A stretch of DNA of 64,000 bases. It comes from Sulfuricurvum sp. (GTDB taxonomy: Bacteria; Campylobacterota; Campylobacteria; Campylobacterales; Sulfurimonadaceae). Position numbers and translations under genes: made by a program. The stretch's first letter is position 1; every line of letters begins with the position of its first letter. The DNA lies in contig JAUXYP010000020.1 in NCBI GenBank assembly GCA_030694265.1, forward strand, positions 100,862-164,861, read 5' to 3'. Below, in pieces: positions 7,997 through 18,038 of the stretch. Below the pieces are notes generated by a model. It was given only the letters and a program-made list of their open reading frames with translations. It made no database searches and was not told where the DNA came from.

Positions 7997-10420
7997 ATGC
8001 AACTTAGTAATTACAGCCCGTTTCCAACCGTTTTACCGGTTATTGCGGAGGATGATCTTTTTTTATATCCTTTTATGATTTCTCCGCTTTTTTTGAATGA
8101 TGAGAAAAACATAGCCGCTGCAGCGGAAGCGATTGAAAACAATTCGTTGGTGATCGTTTGTCCGGTTAAGCCGGATCACGAAGGTGAACGTGACGGTTCA
8201 TCGGTTTATGCTGCAGGGGTTATTGGCTCCATTATGCGTAAAGTAGTTCTCCCTGATGGACGGATCAAAATTTTATTTCAAGGTCTTGCACGCGGTCATA
8301 TTATGGAATTTAGTAATGATAATCCGTTACGGGCGCATGTTGAGATTATCGCTTCTGAAAGTGTCAGTAATCTGAAGATGGATGCTATTCTCGAAGTATT
8401 ACGTGAAAAAGTGCGTGCATTGTCACAGGTTAGCAACTATTTTCCAGCAGATTTACTACGTACCATCGAAGAAAATCATGAGTATAACCGTATCATCGAT
8501 CTGATCTGCAGTTCAATCAAGCTTAAAAAAGAAAACGCCTATCAGCTTTTTATCGAACGTGATCCGGAAAAGCGTTTTTTAATGCTTATTGATGAACTCA
8601 TTGAAGAGACAGAAGCAGCACGATTACAAAAAGAAATTCGCTCTAAAGTACATACGCGTATTGAGAAAGTGAACAAAGAATATTTTTTGAAAGAACAGCT
8701 CAAGCAGATTCAAAAAGAGCTTGGTACGGATACGCATCGTGATGAAGAGATAGAAGAGTTTCGTAAAAAGCTGGAGAGCAAGAAATCAAAGATGCATGAA
8801 GATGCCTACAAAGAGATCAATAAACAGTTAGAACGTTTTGCCCGTATGCATCCGGATAGTGCAGATGCTGGGATGATACAAACGTACTTGGAATGGGTCC
8901 TGGATATTCCTTATGGGGAAGAGGCCAAAAAATCGCTTCATGTACATGAGGTGGAAACACAGCTTAATAAGGATCACTTTTCTCTTCGTAAACCAAAAGA
9001 ACGAATTTTGGAATATTTCTCTGTTAAAGAGCTTTTAGAGCTACGAGGAATGGGGGAAAAAGAGGGGCGTGGAGCTATTTTATGTTTTGTAGGCCCTCCG
9101 GGTGTGGGTAAAACATCGTTGGCAAACTCTATTGCCGTTGCATTGAAGCGCCCTTTGATTCGAATAGCTTTGGGTGGATTGGAAGATGTGAATGAGTTAC
9201 GAGGACATCGTCGTACCTATGTTGGAGCAATGCCGGGTCGTGTTGTTCAAGGATTGATCGAAGCAAAAAAGATGAATCCAGTTATAGTTTTAGATGAAAT
9301 TGATAAAGTAGCGAAATCAAACCGTGGTGATCCGACTGCAGTATTACTTGAAATTTTAGACCCGGAGCAAAACAGCCATTTTAGAGATTATTACCTCAAC
9401 TTCAATCTCGATTTAAGTCGTGCAATTTTTATTGCAACGGCCAATGATGCAGGTCAGATTCCAGGACCTTTGCGTGATCGGATGGAATTTATACCGGTTA
9501 GTTCCTATACACCGCAAGAGAAATTTCAAATAGCTAAACAGTATTTGATCCCTCAAGAGCTCAAAAAGCACGGATTGAAATCTTCGGAGCTCTCTATTTC
9601 TAAAACGGCTTTAGCAGATGTGATTGAGAAGCATACGCGAGAAGCCGGGGTACGAAATCTTCGTCGCCGTATTGCGGACATTGTTCGTAAAAGTGCCAAG
9701 CGAATTTTAGAGAATTCGAATGCGGAGAAAATTAATGTAACTATTAAAAATCTCAAAGACTTTTTGGAGAAAACGGTTTTTGAGATTGAAAAAACGGATC
9801 ATGTTGATCGTGTCGGGGTTGTAAACGGCCTTGCGTGGACGGCAGTAGGCGGAGATGTTCTCAAAATCGAGGCAATCCGTATTAATGGAAAAGGGACATT
9901 ACAGCTTACCGGAAGTTTGGGAGATGTGATGAAAGAGTCTGCGCGCATCGCACTCTCTGTCGTCAAAACACTTATTGACAGCGGTAAGGTTACGGTGGAT
10001 CATTCGGTTATTCCTCTAAGTACATCTGAACGCGAGAGTAATGTGACAGTGGATGCGAGTGAAGTGTACAAACGTTTTGATTTGCACATTCACGTTCCTG
10101 ACGGCGCTACACCAAAAGATGGTCCAAGTGCTGGGATAGCTATGTGCACGGTAATCGCTTCTATTCTTAGCAATAAAAAAGTACGTGCGGATATCGCAAT
10201 GACGGGAGAAGTATCCCTCAGTGGTAATGTTCTTCCAATCGGTGGGCTTAAAGAAAAATTGATTGCGGCCCATCGTGCAGGAATGGTGTTAGCGCTGATT
10301 CCGCAAAAAAACTATGAGCGTGATTTGAATGACATTCCGGATGAAGTGAAAAACGCCTTGGAAATTGTGGGTGTTAGTCGTATAGAAGAGGTTTTAGATC
10401 GTCTTTTAATCGACGTATAG
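7997..10420 (+). CDS. lon: ATP-dependent protease Lon
   Basis: This is the cytoplasmic ATP-dependent serine protease. The 807-residue length is typical. The N-terminal substrate-binding domain covers about residues 8-210, followed by a coiled region. The AAA+ module has Walker A (GPPGVGKTS) and Walker B (VIVLDEIDKV). The C-terminal proteolytic domain carries the catalytic serine in KDGPSAGIA, with the partner lysine in the following domain core. Its last 47 bases overlap tilS on the opposite strand. A 57-base gap separates it from bamD, so co-transcription is likely. Confidence 0.97.
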   Translation: MQLSNYSPFPTVLPVIAEDDLFLYPFMISPLFLNDEKNIAAAAEAIENNSLVIVCPVKPDHEGERDGSSVYAAGVIGSIMRKVVLPDGRIKILFQGLARGHIMEFSNDNPLRAHVEIIASESVSNLKMDAILEVLREKVRALSQVSNYFPADLLRTIEENHEYNRIIDLICSSIKLKKENAYQLFIERDPEKRFLMLIDELIEETEAARLQKEIRSKVHTRIEKVNKEYFLKEQLKQIQKELGTDTHRDEEIEEFRKKLESKKSKMHEDAYKEINKQLERFARMHPDSADAGMIQTYLEWVLDIPYGEEAKKSLHVHEVETQLNKDHFSLRKPKERILEYFSVKELLELRGMGEKEGRGAILCFVGPPGVGKTSLANSIAVALKRPLIRIALGGLEDVNELRGHRRTYVGAMPGRVVQGLIEAKKMNPVIVLDEIDKVAKSNRGDPTAVLLEILDPEQNSHFRDYYLNFNLDLSRAIFIATANDAGQIPGPLRDRMEFIPVSSYTPQEKFQIAKQYLIPQELKKHGLKSSELSISKTALADVIEKHTREAGVRNLRRRIADIVRKSAKRILENSNAEKINVTIKNLKDFLEKTVFEIEKTDHVDRVGVVNGLAWTAVGGDVLKIEAIRINGKGTLQLTGSLGDVMKESARIALSVVKTLIDSGKVTVDHSVIPLSTSERESNVTVDASEVYKRFDLHIHVPDGATPKDGPSAGIAMCTVIASILSNKKVRADIAMTGEVSLSGNVLPIGGLKEKLIAAHRAGMVLALIPQKNYERDLNDIPDEVKNALEIVGVSRIEEVLDRLLIDV

Positions 10421-11390
10421 CCTCATAGGCTTTGGGATGTGTGGCGAGATAGCCGCGCATTTTAGGCTCAATTTTTTGGATTCTGCACACTTCTTTAAAC
10501 TCTTTTTGCATAGTGGTTTCTGTAATATACGGCGTTATATACGTATAGGTGTCTTCGATAGTGACCACATATGTGCGACCTACAATCAGCGATTTTTCCC
10601 GCTTTAAAAGTTCTTTTTCATTTCCTCGCATAACATGTCCTAGCGATTTCAAAATACTATCTACTGCAACGATGAGAGAATGACTGTTTTTAGGATTGCA
10701 AAAGTAATAAAGCTCGTCTATGCATTCAATGCGAACATCGTCAATAAGGGCTGCATTGTCTTCTTCCAGATAGCGAAAACTGCGCTTGATTGCTTCGCGG
10801 TATTCTTGCATTAACGGGGTGCTGAAACGACGACGAAAGATGTTACGGGTGTAGCGATCATCGGTATTGCTTTCATCGATAAAATGGTGTAAGTTGTGTT
10901 GGGCTAAATAGGCTTCGATACTTTCTCTATCGTGCTCAAGCAAGGGGCGGATAAGTGTCATTCCCTCTCTGTGATCGATTGAACGGATACCTAGCAGCTC
11001 CGGCAACCCAGAACCGCGGCAAAACTGCATCATAAGCCATTCTAGCCGGTCGTTAAGCTGATGTGCAGTGAGCACGTAGTTGTAACCGTGTTTTTCTACC
11101 AGATACTGTAAAAAGGTATAACGCTCTTCTCTGGCACGGTGTTCAAAATTTTTCCCCTCCAAACGACAGGAATGGGTATAACAGCGAAGATTATGGGTTA
11201 GGGCAAGTTCTTCCGCACTTTGGGCTTCTTGATCGCTTGAGGGTCTGGTATGGTAGTTGACATGGGCAATATCAAAGGTAATACTGTGGGAATGCAGAAG
11301 ATGAAAAAGGGCAGAAGAATCAACACCTCCGGAGAAGGCAAGGAGAACTTTCCCTTTTTTAAGCAGGTCTAGGTGTAAAAGACTAAGCAT
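10374..11390 (-). CDS. tilS: tRNA(Ile)-lysidine synthase TilS
   Basis: TilS attaches lysine to C34 of tRNA-Ile(CAU), so that it reads AUA. The PP-loop ATP-binding motif SGGVDSS is near the N-terminus (about residues 17-23), followed by ANVNYHTR-like and LTAHQLNDRLEW motifs typical of the N-type PP-loop family. The product is 338 residues when started at ATG 11390, which overlaps the rimO stop by eight bases; an upstream start would add 18 residues that do not fit the family. The 3' end overlaps lon by 47 bases in antisense. Confidence 0.92.
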   Translation of the reverse strand: MLSLLHLDLLKKGKVLLAFSGGVDSSALFHLLHSHSITFDIAHVNYHTRPSSDQEAQSAEELALTHNLRCYTHSCRLEGKNFEHRAREERYTFLQYLVEKHGYNYVLTAHQLNDRLEWLMMQFCRGSGLPELLGIRSIDHREGMTLIRPLLEHDRESIEAYLAQHNLHHFIDESNTDDRYTRNIFRRRFSTPLMQEYREAIKRSFRYLEEDNAALIDDVRIECIDELYYFCNPKNSHSLIVAVDSILKSLGHVMRGNEKELLKREKSLIVGRTYVVTIEDTYTYITPYITETTMQKEFKEVCRIQKIEPKMRGYLATHPKAYEAIRRLKDDLKPLLYD

Positions 11391-12699
11391 CGCCTGTAAT
11401 CGTAGCCAATGGGTGCTTGTCGGTGATCTCAGTGATACGGGCACGATAGATTTTCCCGTAAGTCAGCTCTTCGTCGATTTCACGGTCATTAACATAGATT
11501 TCACCGTCAACATCCGGTGCCCAAAGCAGTGCGCGTGCACTCAAAAGGAATTCGTGCTCATCACTTTCACCATCTATGATAAGAAGGATTTCTGTACCGA
11601 TAAGTTTGTCTAAGCTTTCAACTTCCACTTTGGAAGCAATTTTTCCCAGTTTTTTAGCACGTTCATTGATCGTTTTAGCGGGAACTTTTTCTTCGATTTT
11701 GTAGGCACTTGTCCCTTCTTCATCTGAATAGCTAAACACGTTCATACGGTCAAATCCAAAAGAGGCAGCAAACTGAGCCATCTCATCAAACATTTCTTGC
11801 GTTTCTAGTGGGTGGCCCACGATGAAACTGGTACGGACAAAAGAGTTTGGCAACGCACGCATGGCATTAAGCAGCTCAATCGTTTTGTCTTTTCCAAAAC
11901 CGCGCTTCATGATACGCAGCATCTCATCATTGATGTGTTGGATCGGCATGTCAAAATAGTTGTGAAATATTTTTGAATCGCCGATAGTTTTGATCAGTTT
12001 AAGTGTTGTAGTAGATGGATAGAGGTACAAGATACGCGCACTTGTCACACCCTCAATGAGTTCGATACGTTTGATGAGATGAATCAGCCCCTCAGGGACG
12101 TTTTGATCACGCAAGTACGAACTAGAATCTTGAGAGATAAAGGTGAAATCATAGTAGCCTTTTGCAACCAATCCTTCCACTTCTTTTGCGATGCTGTCCA
12201 AGTTACGGGAATTGAGTTTTCCTTTGAACGAGGGAATTGCACAGAAACTGCACTGTTGATTACACCCCTCGGAGAGTTTGATGTAGGCATGGTACGTCGA
12301 ACCCGTCACAACACGCTCGGCACCGTCGATGAGATAGACTTCAGGGGTAAAACGGCTTTGCTTGAGAGCGAGAAGTTCATCGATTTTATCGTAATCACCA
12401 ACACCTGTAAAGATATCGACTTCGGTAAGCTCTTTGGCCAAATCATCCTGATAGCGTTCACTCAAACATCCCGCCATAACTAAGACCGAATCTTTTTTAC
12501 GCCCTGCATTGAGGTTGAATACCGTATTGAGAGACTCTTGCTTGGCGGCATCAATAAACCCACATGTATTGACGATGATAACGTCGGCTTCGGTGCTAGC
12601 GTCCGTCATTTCATACTCTTGGAGTCGTCCCAACATGACCTCGGTATCAACGAGATTTTTGGTGCACCCCAGTGAAACGATGTGAAGTTTTTTAGCCAT
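11383..12699 (-). CDS. rimO: Ribosomal protein S12 methylthiotransferase RimO
   Basis: RimO is a radical-SAM enzyme that methylthiolates the conserved aspartate of ribosomal protein S12. It has 438 residues. N-terminal auxiliary-cluster cysteines appear in VSLGCTKNLVDTEVM, IVNTCGFIDAAK and MAGCLSERY. The radical-SAM triad is in EGCNQQCSFCAIP. A C-terminal TRAM-like region is present. LGCTKNLVD distinguishes RimO from MiaB. The ATG at 12699 has AAGGG upstream. It is coupled to tilS downstream, so both act on the translation apparatus. Confidence 0.95.
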   Translation of the reverse strand: MAKKLHIVSLGCTKNLVDTEVMLGRLQEYEMTDASTEADVIIVNTCGFIDAAKQESLNTVFNLNAGRKKDSVLVMAGCLSERYQDDLAKELTEVDIFTGVGDYDKIDELLALKQSRFTPEVYLIDGAERVVTGSTYHAYIKLSEGCNQQCSFCAIPSFKGKLNSRNLDSIAKEVEGLVAKGYYDFTFISQDSSSYLRDQNVPEGLIHLIKRIELIEGVTSARILYLYPSTTTLKLIKTIGDSKIFHNYFDMPIQHINDEMLRIMKRGFGKDKTIELLNAMRALPNSFVRTSFIVGHPLETQEMFDEMAQFAASFGFDRMNVFSYSDEEGTSAYKIEEKVPAKTINERAKKLGKIASKVEVESLDKLIGTEILLIIDGESDEHEFLLSARALLWAPDVDGEIYVNDREIDEELTYGKIYRARITEITDKHPLATITGDA

Positions 12700-12751
12700 T
12701 TACCAACCCTTGGATATTATTAGTGCAATTATAGCTAACTAGAGGTCTCTC

Positions 12752-13678
12752 ATGCTTATACGTAAAAATTACAATCAGATAGGGTCGTCTGAAATCACAG
12801 AGGAATCGATCTATTACCAAAGACGTGATCTCATGAAGTTGGCTGCTTCGGCGGTAGCCTTAGCAGGGGCACCGTTATTTGCGGCACTGAGCTTTGAGCG
12901 AGAAAAAGCCAATCGGGGATTGGAACTCACCTCCTACGATCAAATTACGACTTATAATAACTTCTATGAGTTTTCAACCGACAAAGAAGCACCTGCAAGA
13001 CTGGCAAAAAATTTTAAACCCAAAGCATGGACACTAAGCATCGGGGGAGAAGTGCAGAAAAAAGTGACGCTGGACATCGATCAACTGCTTAAACTCATCC
13101 CTGCGCAAGAGCGTATATATCGTTTCAGATGTGTAGAGGGGTGGTCGATGGTGGTGCCTTGGGTTGGCATACCTCTGGCTTCTGTTCTTAAACATGTGGG
13201 CTTGACGTCAAAATCCAAATTCGTGGAATTTCAAACGCTGTTTGATCCCAAACAATTTCCGGCGCAAGGGCAAACTTTTGGTACTATTTCGTTTCCCTAT
13301 CGTGAAGGGTTGCGTATCGATGAAGCGATGAATCCATTGACACTTTTGGCAGTGGGCTTGTACGGCAAAGAGCTGTTGCCGCAAAACGGTGCTCCGATCC
13401 GACTTGTTGTCCCTTGGAAATACGGATTTAAAAGTATCAAGAGTATTGTGAGCATTACACTGCATGAGAGCCAAACGCGTTCAACATGGAATGAAATGGC
13501 ACCCAAAGAGTACGGATTTTTTGCCAATGTAAATCCTAGTGTTGATCATCCACGATGGTCGCAGGCACGTGAACGTCCATTGGGCCGTTTTTTCAAGCAG
13601 GATACGTTGATGTTTAACGGGTATGGGAAAGAAGTCGCCCATATGTACAAGAATGTCGATTTACGTAAGTTTTTTTAA
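12752..13678 (+). CDS. msrP: Protein-methionine-sulfoxide reductase catalytic subunit MsrP
   Basis: MsrP is a periplasmic molybdopterin enzyme that repairs oxidised methionine in envelope proteins. The 308-residue precursor has a Tat-type signal (QRRDLMKLAASAVALAGAP). The sulfite-oxidase-fold core contains the molybdenum-ligating cysteine in YRFRCVEGWSMVVPW, and LVVPWKYGFKSIKSI is diagnostic of YedY/MsrP. It is followed after 12 bases by the membrane haem subunit gene msrQ, the canonical pair. Confidence 0.95.
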   Translation: MLIRKNYNQIGSSEITEESIYYQRRDLMKLAASAVALAGAPLFAALSFEREKANRGLELTSYDQITTYNNFYEFSTDKEAPARLAKNFKPKAWTLSIGGEVQKKVTLDIDQLLKLIPAQERIYRFRCVEGWSMVVPWVGIPLASVLKHVGLTSKSKFVEFQTLFDPKQFPAQGQTFGTISFPYREGLRIDEAMNPLTLLAVGLYGKELLPQNGAPIRLVVPWKYGFKSIKSIVSITLHESQTRSTWNEMAPKEYGFFANVNPSVDHPRWSQARERPLGRFFKQDTLMFNGYGKEVAHMYKNVDLRKFF

Positions 13679-13690
13679 AAAGGGTAGACA

Positions 13691-14293
13691 TTGAGAATTT
13701 TGATTTGGTTAGGGGCATTGTCGCCACTTGTGTATGCGGCATTGCGATTTAGCGTTGAGTTTCATCCTCAAGTCCTGCACGATATTTTGGTATCTATAGA
13801 ATCTTATATTCATGTCACATTGACAAAAATACCTACCGATCCATTGAAGTTTTTGAGTGATCTAGTCGGAAACAGCGCTCTATGGCTGTTGGCTATAACG
13901 CTGTTACTCACACCGTTACGCAGTTATATCGGGATCAATTTTCTAAAATATCGACGTCTTTTAGGATTGTTTGCCTTTTTTTACGCGTTGCTTCATGCAC
14001 TTATGTTTATCGGTATTGATCAGCAATTTGATCTCATAGGGGTCAATCATGAAGTAGTGAGTAAACCTTTTATCGCATTTGGGATGGGGGCTTTTTTGAT
14101 CTTATTGATCATGGCCCTCACTTCGACTAAAAAACTCTTTGCCAAGTTTCGATCATGGCATAAGATGGTCTATATAGCAGTTGTCTTGATTGCAATTCAT
14201 TATCTTATGAGTCATAAAACGATCACACTAACACATGTTACCGTTGTGGGGACTCTCTTCTTATTATTAGCATTACGGTTGGTAAAGCGATGA
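13691..14293 (+). CDS. msrQ: Membrane haem-binding subunit MsrQ
   Basis: MsrQ (YedZ) passes electrons from the quinone pool to MsrP. The 200-residue protein has about six membrane spans and belongs to the ferric-reductase-like transmembrane family. The haem-ligand histidines fit FYALLHALMF, FRSWHKMVYIAV and IAIHYLMSHK. LLTPLRSYIGINFLKYRRLLGL is the typical loop. The start is TTG at 13691 with an AGGG site six bases upstream. Its last four bases overlap the next flavoprotein gene. Confidence 0.93.
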   Translation: MRILIWLGALSPLVYAALRFSVEFHPQVLHDILVSIESYIHVTLTKIPTDPLKFLSDLVGNSALWLLAITLLLTPLRSYIGINFLKYRRLLGLFAFFYALLHALMFIGIDQQFDLIGVNHEVVSKPFIAFGMGAFLILLIMALTSTKKLFAKFRSWHKMVYIAVVLIAIHYLMSHKTITLTHVTVVGTLFLLLALRLVKR

Positions 14294-15450
14294 AGCATTT
14301 CGATGTGATTATTTTGGGAGCAGGGGCGAGTGGACTCATGTGTGCGGCACAGCTGCGTGAAAAGAGTTCATTAAAGGTCGCACTCATTGAGGGTAATATG
14401 AAGCCCGCACTAAAACTCAAGGCTTCGGGTGGGGGAAAGTGCAATCTGACCAATGTTGAGGTAGACGCAAGCCATTTTTTGGGAGAAGAGTCACTGGTTT
14501 CTAATGCACTTAGTGTTTTTTCCAAAGAGGCACTTCTACAATATTTTCATGATGGCGGATTGCGTCCCGTAATTCGTAAAGAGCGGTACTATTTTTGTCC
14601 CAAAAGTTCCGATGAGGTGATTTCTATCTTGATAGGAAAATCGCAAGGGTGCGAGATGCTGATGGGGTATAAGATTGTGTCGGTTGAGGGAAACTTACCA
14701 TTTGTTGTCACTACGGACAAGGGAAAGTTTAGCGCGTCAAAAGTAGTGATGGCAACAGGCGGTGCAAGTTACAAAGAGCTGGGAGCCAGTGATATCGGTC
14801 TGAAAATCGCACAAGAGTACGGGCATACTGTTGTTCCGTTTGCTCCTGCATTGGTGGGATTAACACTGCAGCCCAAAGAATTTTGGATGAAAGAGCTCAG
14901 CGGTGTAAGCGTAAAAGCACGTATAGACGTAGCGGGCAAAACATTGGATGAAGATCTTTTGTTTGCGCACAAAGGGATCAGTGGTCCCGTAGTTCTCTCC
15001 GCATCTCTGTATTGGCATCGCGGTGAGATTGCCATCAATTTTTGTCCTGATTTTGATTTGAGCACTCTTGAAAGTGAGAAGAAACTCCTTAGTACGGCAT
15101 TGCCTTTGCCTAAACGGTTTAGTAAAGCGTTTTTGGAAGCGATTGGATTAGAAGACAAACCATGCAACCGTTTGAATGGGGATGAACGCGATAAATTAGC
15201 TCTGATACAAACGTACAAAATGGCGCCTTCGGGGACATTTGGCTTGACCAAAGCCGAAGTGTGCCGTGGTGGCTTGGCATGCGAAGAGCTAGAGGTGGAT
15301 ACGATGCAAAGCACGAAGATAGATGGACTTTATTTCATCGGTGAAACCGTCGATGTCACGGGCGAGCTTGGCGGGTATAATTTTCAATGGGCGTTTAGTT
15401 CCGCGGTGGTGTGTGCTGCTTCAATTGTTAAAAATAATTTCAAAAAATGA
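14290..15450 (+). CDS. BaiN/HI0933-family FAD-dependent oxidoreductase
   Basis: This is a 386-residue flavoprotein with an N-terminal dinucleotide motif (VIILGAGASGLMCAA), the family signature KASGGGKCNLTN, and a C-terminal FAD-closing segment (GLYFIGETVDVTGELGGYNF). These identify the HI0933/YhiN/BaiN family, whose physiological substrate is generally unknown. The gene overlaps msrQ by four bases (ATGA), so it is expressed with the sulfoxide reductase pair; whether it supplies electrons to that system is speculation. Confidence 0.88.
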   Translation: MKHFDVIILGAGASGLMCAAQLREKSSLKVALIEGNMKPALKLKASGGGKCNLTNVEVDASHFLGEESLVSNALSVFSKEALLQYFHDGGLRPVIRKERYYFCPKSSDEVISILIGKSQGCEMLMGYKIVSVEGNLPFVVTTDKGKFSASKVVMATGGASYKELGASDIGLKIAQEYGHTVVPFAPALVGLTLQPKEFWMKELSGVSVKARIDVAGKTLDEDLLFAHKGISGPVVLSASLYWHRGEIAINFCPDFDLSTLESEKKLLSTALPLPKRFSKAFLEAIGLEDKPCNRLNGDERDKLALIQTYKMAPSGTFGLTKAEVCRGGLACEELEVDTMQSTKIDGLYFIGETVDVTGELGGYNFQWAFSSAVVCAASIVKNNFKK

Positions 15451-15456
15451 TATAAT
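15451..15456 (+). promoter_or_regulatory. Probable extended -10 before the NDH-2-like gene
   Basis: TATAAT with an upstream TG (TGATATAAT) lies 33 bases before the ATG at 15490, immediately after the preceding stop codon. It suggests that the NADH dehydrogenase-like gene has its own transcript. Confidence 0.45.
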
Positions 15457-15489
15457 CTTTTTTAATAGTATTGTAACCAAGGGATTGGC

Positions 15490-16719
15490 ATGGAGCGTAA
15501 GCGCGTCATTATCGTGGGTGGGGGTTATGCGGGTGTGCAGGCCCTAAAGATACTAGCCACGTCAGGTGAGTGTGATGTTGTATTAATTGATCAACACCCT
15601 TATCACTATTTGCAGACAGAAGCATATGAGCTTATTGCCAATGAGTGTTCGATGACGAGAGTGATGATCGATCTGGTTGCATTATGTCTAAGCTATGGTT
15701 CACACGTCACCTACATCAAAGATACCATACGAGAAATTAATTATGAGTCCAAGCGAATAATCGGTCAAACATCAGGGCACTCGTATGACTATATGTTGCT
15801 GTGTACAGGTAGTCGTACGGCGTACAATGGAGCGACAGAAGGATTGCGTCAATATTCTCATGGGGTGAAAACCTTGCAAAGTGCACTGTCGTTTAAGCAG
15901 CAATTTGAGCAGCGTTTGTATTCTCGTTTGGAGAGTGAAGGTGGATGGTGCTCTGAGCCTTTTAACATCGTCATCGGTGGTGGGGGATTGAGCGGTGTCG
16001 AAATAGCTGCAGAGATGGCGCATTATATTCGTGTTTTTCATAAAGATAATACCCTGACATGTGACAATATCCATATTTTCTTGATTATTCCTCATGAAAC
16101 GGTGCTGGAGGGGATGGAAGAATATCTGATCAAGCAGGCAACAAGACGCTTGAATCAATTGGGGGTGAATATCATTAACCATTCACGCATAACTTCCGTG
16201 AAAGAACATCTCCTTACTCTCAATGAAAGTGAAGCTATCTGTTTTGATTTTATGATTTTTACAGGGGGAATTGTTGCTTCTACTCTGACCGCAGGGATGA
16301 AAGTAGCAAAAAATAAGAAGTCACAATTGATCGTAGATGAATATATGAGGGTTGTAGAATACGATAGTGTCTTTGCTGCAGGTGACATTGCGCAGCTCCA
16401 TGATCCAGAAGGGAAAATGGTTCCTCCCACGGCGCAAGGAGCAGAAGCGAGTGGAATAAGTGCCGCTATAAATATTCTAGCGCTCATCCAAGGAAAGTCG
16501 ATGACGCGTTCCAATATTAGGCTAAAAGGGATGATGATTGCCCTTGGGGGAAATTATGCGAGTATTTCATTGTTGGGATGGATACGCGTTAGTGGGGTGT
16601 TAGGGTATGGAATCAAAGCGATAATCATGCGCGGATACCGTTATCTTCTACATCGTCAATGCGCAAAGGGATTGGAACACATGCCACAAAACAAACGTAA
16701 ATGTCGAATGGGATTTTAA
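15490..16719 (+). CDS. Type II NADH:quinone oxidoreductase-like flavoprotein
   Basis: The 409-residue protein has two Rossmann motifs, one for FAD (VIIVGGGYAGVQAL) and one for NAD(P)H (NIVIGGGGLSGVEIAAE). The late FAD motif VFAAGDIAQL and the TAQGAEASG segment resemble NDH-2 enzymes. A C-terminal amphipathic stretch (LGWIRVSGVLGYGIKAIIMRGYRYLL) could bind the membrane face. It most likely oxidises NADH and reduces menaquinone without pumping protons. Sulfide:quinone oxidoreductase was considered, but the catalytic cysteines of that family are not in place. It appears monocistronic. Confidence 0.78.
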   Translation: MERKRVIIVGGGYAGVQALKILATSGECDVVLIDQHPYHYLQTEAYELIANECSMTRVMIDLVALCLSYGSHVTYIKDTIREINYESKRIIGQTSGHSYDYMLLCTGSRTAYNGATEGLRQYSHGVKTLQSALSFKQQFEQRLYSRLESEGGWCSEPFNIVIGGGGLSGVEIAAEMAHYIRVFHKDNTLTCDNIHIFLIIPHETVLEGMEEYLIKQATRRLNQLGVNIINHSRITSVKEHLLTLNESEAICFDFMIFTGGIVASTLTAGMKVAKNKKSQLIVDEYMRVVEYDSVFAAGDIAQLHDPEGKMVPPTAQGAEASGISAAINILALIQGKSMTRSNIRLKGMMIALGGNYASISLLGWIRVSGVLGYGIKAIIMRGYRYLLHRQCAKGLEHMPQNKRKCRMGF

Positions 16720-16764
16720 TCTAATCGCCAGTACAATACGTCCATAAACACATAGGAGCTTTTT

Positions 16765-17562
16765 ATGATATTGATGGCGGGACCATGTGTAATTGAAAGT
16801 GAAGAAAATCTTTTTAGAATAGCAAAAGAGCTGGAGCATTATCACAATGATACACGTTTTGATTTTTATTTCAAATCGAGCTTTGATAAAGCAAACCGTA
16901 CATCTCTTGACAGCTACCGCGGACCAGGACTCGAAGAGGGTTTGCGATTACTTCAAAAAGTAAAAGATGATTTTGGCTACAAGATCGTCACCGATGTTCA
17001 TGAAAGCTATCAAGTACCGTTGGTAGCTGAGGTTGTTGATATGATTCAAATTCCCGCTTTTTTATGCCGTCAGACAGATTTACTCGTGGCTGCGGGGAAA
17101 ACCGATAAAATTGTTAATATTAAAAAAGGGCAGTTTATGACGCCCAGCGATATGCAGTATTCCGTTATGAAAGTGCTCAAAACACGCGGATGTGATGAAC
17201 TGAGCTACGAGGCCTCCAAGAAAAATGGGGTCTTTTTGTGTGAACGCGGATCGAGCTTCGGATACGGTAATTTGGTAGTGGATATGCGATCACTTCATAT
17301 CATGCGCCAATTTGCTCCTGTTATTTTCGATGCGACCCACTCGGTACAGATGCCGGGAATCGGCGGCGGTAAAACAGGAGGGGACAGTTCAATGGTTCCT
17401 CATCTCGCGCGTGCTGCTGCGGCAGTCGGTGTTGATGGATTTTTCTTTGAAACTCATTTTGACCCAACGTGCGCTTTGAGTGATGGCCCAAATATGCTAA
17501 CATTAGAGCAATTAAGTGCTCTCACGGAAACATTATTAAAACTTGATGCAGTAAAAGGATAA
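16765..17562 (+). CDS. kdsA: 3-deoxy-8-phosphooctulonate synthase KdsA
   Basis: KdsA condenses arabinose-5-phosphate and phosphoenolpyruvate to KDO-8-phosphate for the LPS inner core. It has 265 residues. Key motifs are [10 protein letters not shown] at the N-terminus, [46 protein letters not shown] and DATHSVQ. It starts the block kdsA-ribH-nusB, an order shared with Campylobacter jejuni (Cj0384c-Cj0382c). The GGAG site before ATG 16765 supports the start. Confidence 0.97.
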   Translation: MILMAGPCVIESEENLFRIAKELEHYHNDTRFDFYFKSSFDKANRTSLDSYRGPGLEEGLRLLQKVKDDFGYKIVTDVHESYQVPLVAEVVDMIQIPAFLCRQTDLLVAAGKTDKIVNIKKGQFMTPSDMQYSVMKVLKTRGCDELSYEASKKNGVFLCERGSSFGYGNLVVDMRSLHIMRQFAPVIFDATHSVQMPGIGGGKTGGDSSMVPHLARAAAAVGVDGFFFETHFDPTCALSDGPNMLTLEQLSALTETLLKLDAVKG

Positions 17563-17567
17563 AAAAC

Positions 17568-18038
17568 ATGAAAGTAATCGAAGGAAATCTTAGAGTTCGT
17601 GCTGAGAAAAAAGTAGCTATTGTAAGTACAAGATGGAACCATTTTATAGTGGATAGATTGGTGGAGGGAGCAAAAGATGCTTACTCAAGACACGGTGGTA
17701 ATGATGATGATTTAACACACGTATTGGCTCCGGGCGCATTTGAACTGCCGATGGTAATCGATCAGCTTTTAAACAGCGGAAAATACGATGCTGTTTGTGC
17801 TCTTGGTGCAGTAATCCGTGGTTCAACTCCTCACTTTGATTATGTTTCTGCGGAAGCTACCAAAGGGATCGCAACGGTCAGTTTAAAGCATAAAAAACCG
17901 GTATCTTTTGGTCTTTTAACGACAGATACGATTGAACAAGCCATCGAGCGTGCAGGTACAAAAGCAGGTAATAAAGGTTTTGAAGCGATGACGGTTGTTA
18001 TCGAATTGCTTGATCTTTATGAAGCGATGGAGGCATAA
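17568..18038 (+). CDS. ribH: 6,7-dimethyl-8-ribityllumazine synthase RibH
   Basis: RibH is the penultimate enzyme of riboflavin synthesis. It has 156 residues, the usual length. Characteristic stretches are [42 protein letters not shown] and [15 protein letters not shown], including the active-site histidine in TPHFDYV. It follows kdsA by five bases and shares one base with nusB (TAATG). Confidence 0.97.
   Translation: MKVIEGNLRVRAEKKVAIVSTRWNHFIVDRLVEGAKDAYSRHGGNDDDLTHVLAPGAFELPMVIDQLLNSGKYDAVCALGAVIRGSTPHFDYVSAEATKGIATVSLKHKKPVSFGLLTTDTIEQAIERAGTKAGNKGFEAMTVVIELLDLYEAMEA

Noticed and set aside
15490-16719. Sulfide:quinone oxidoreductase for the flavoprotein
   Set aside because: Catalytic cysteines typical of that family are absent; the two-Rossmann layout and motifs fit NDH-2 better.
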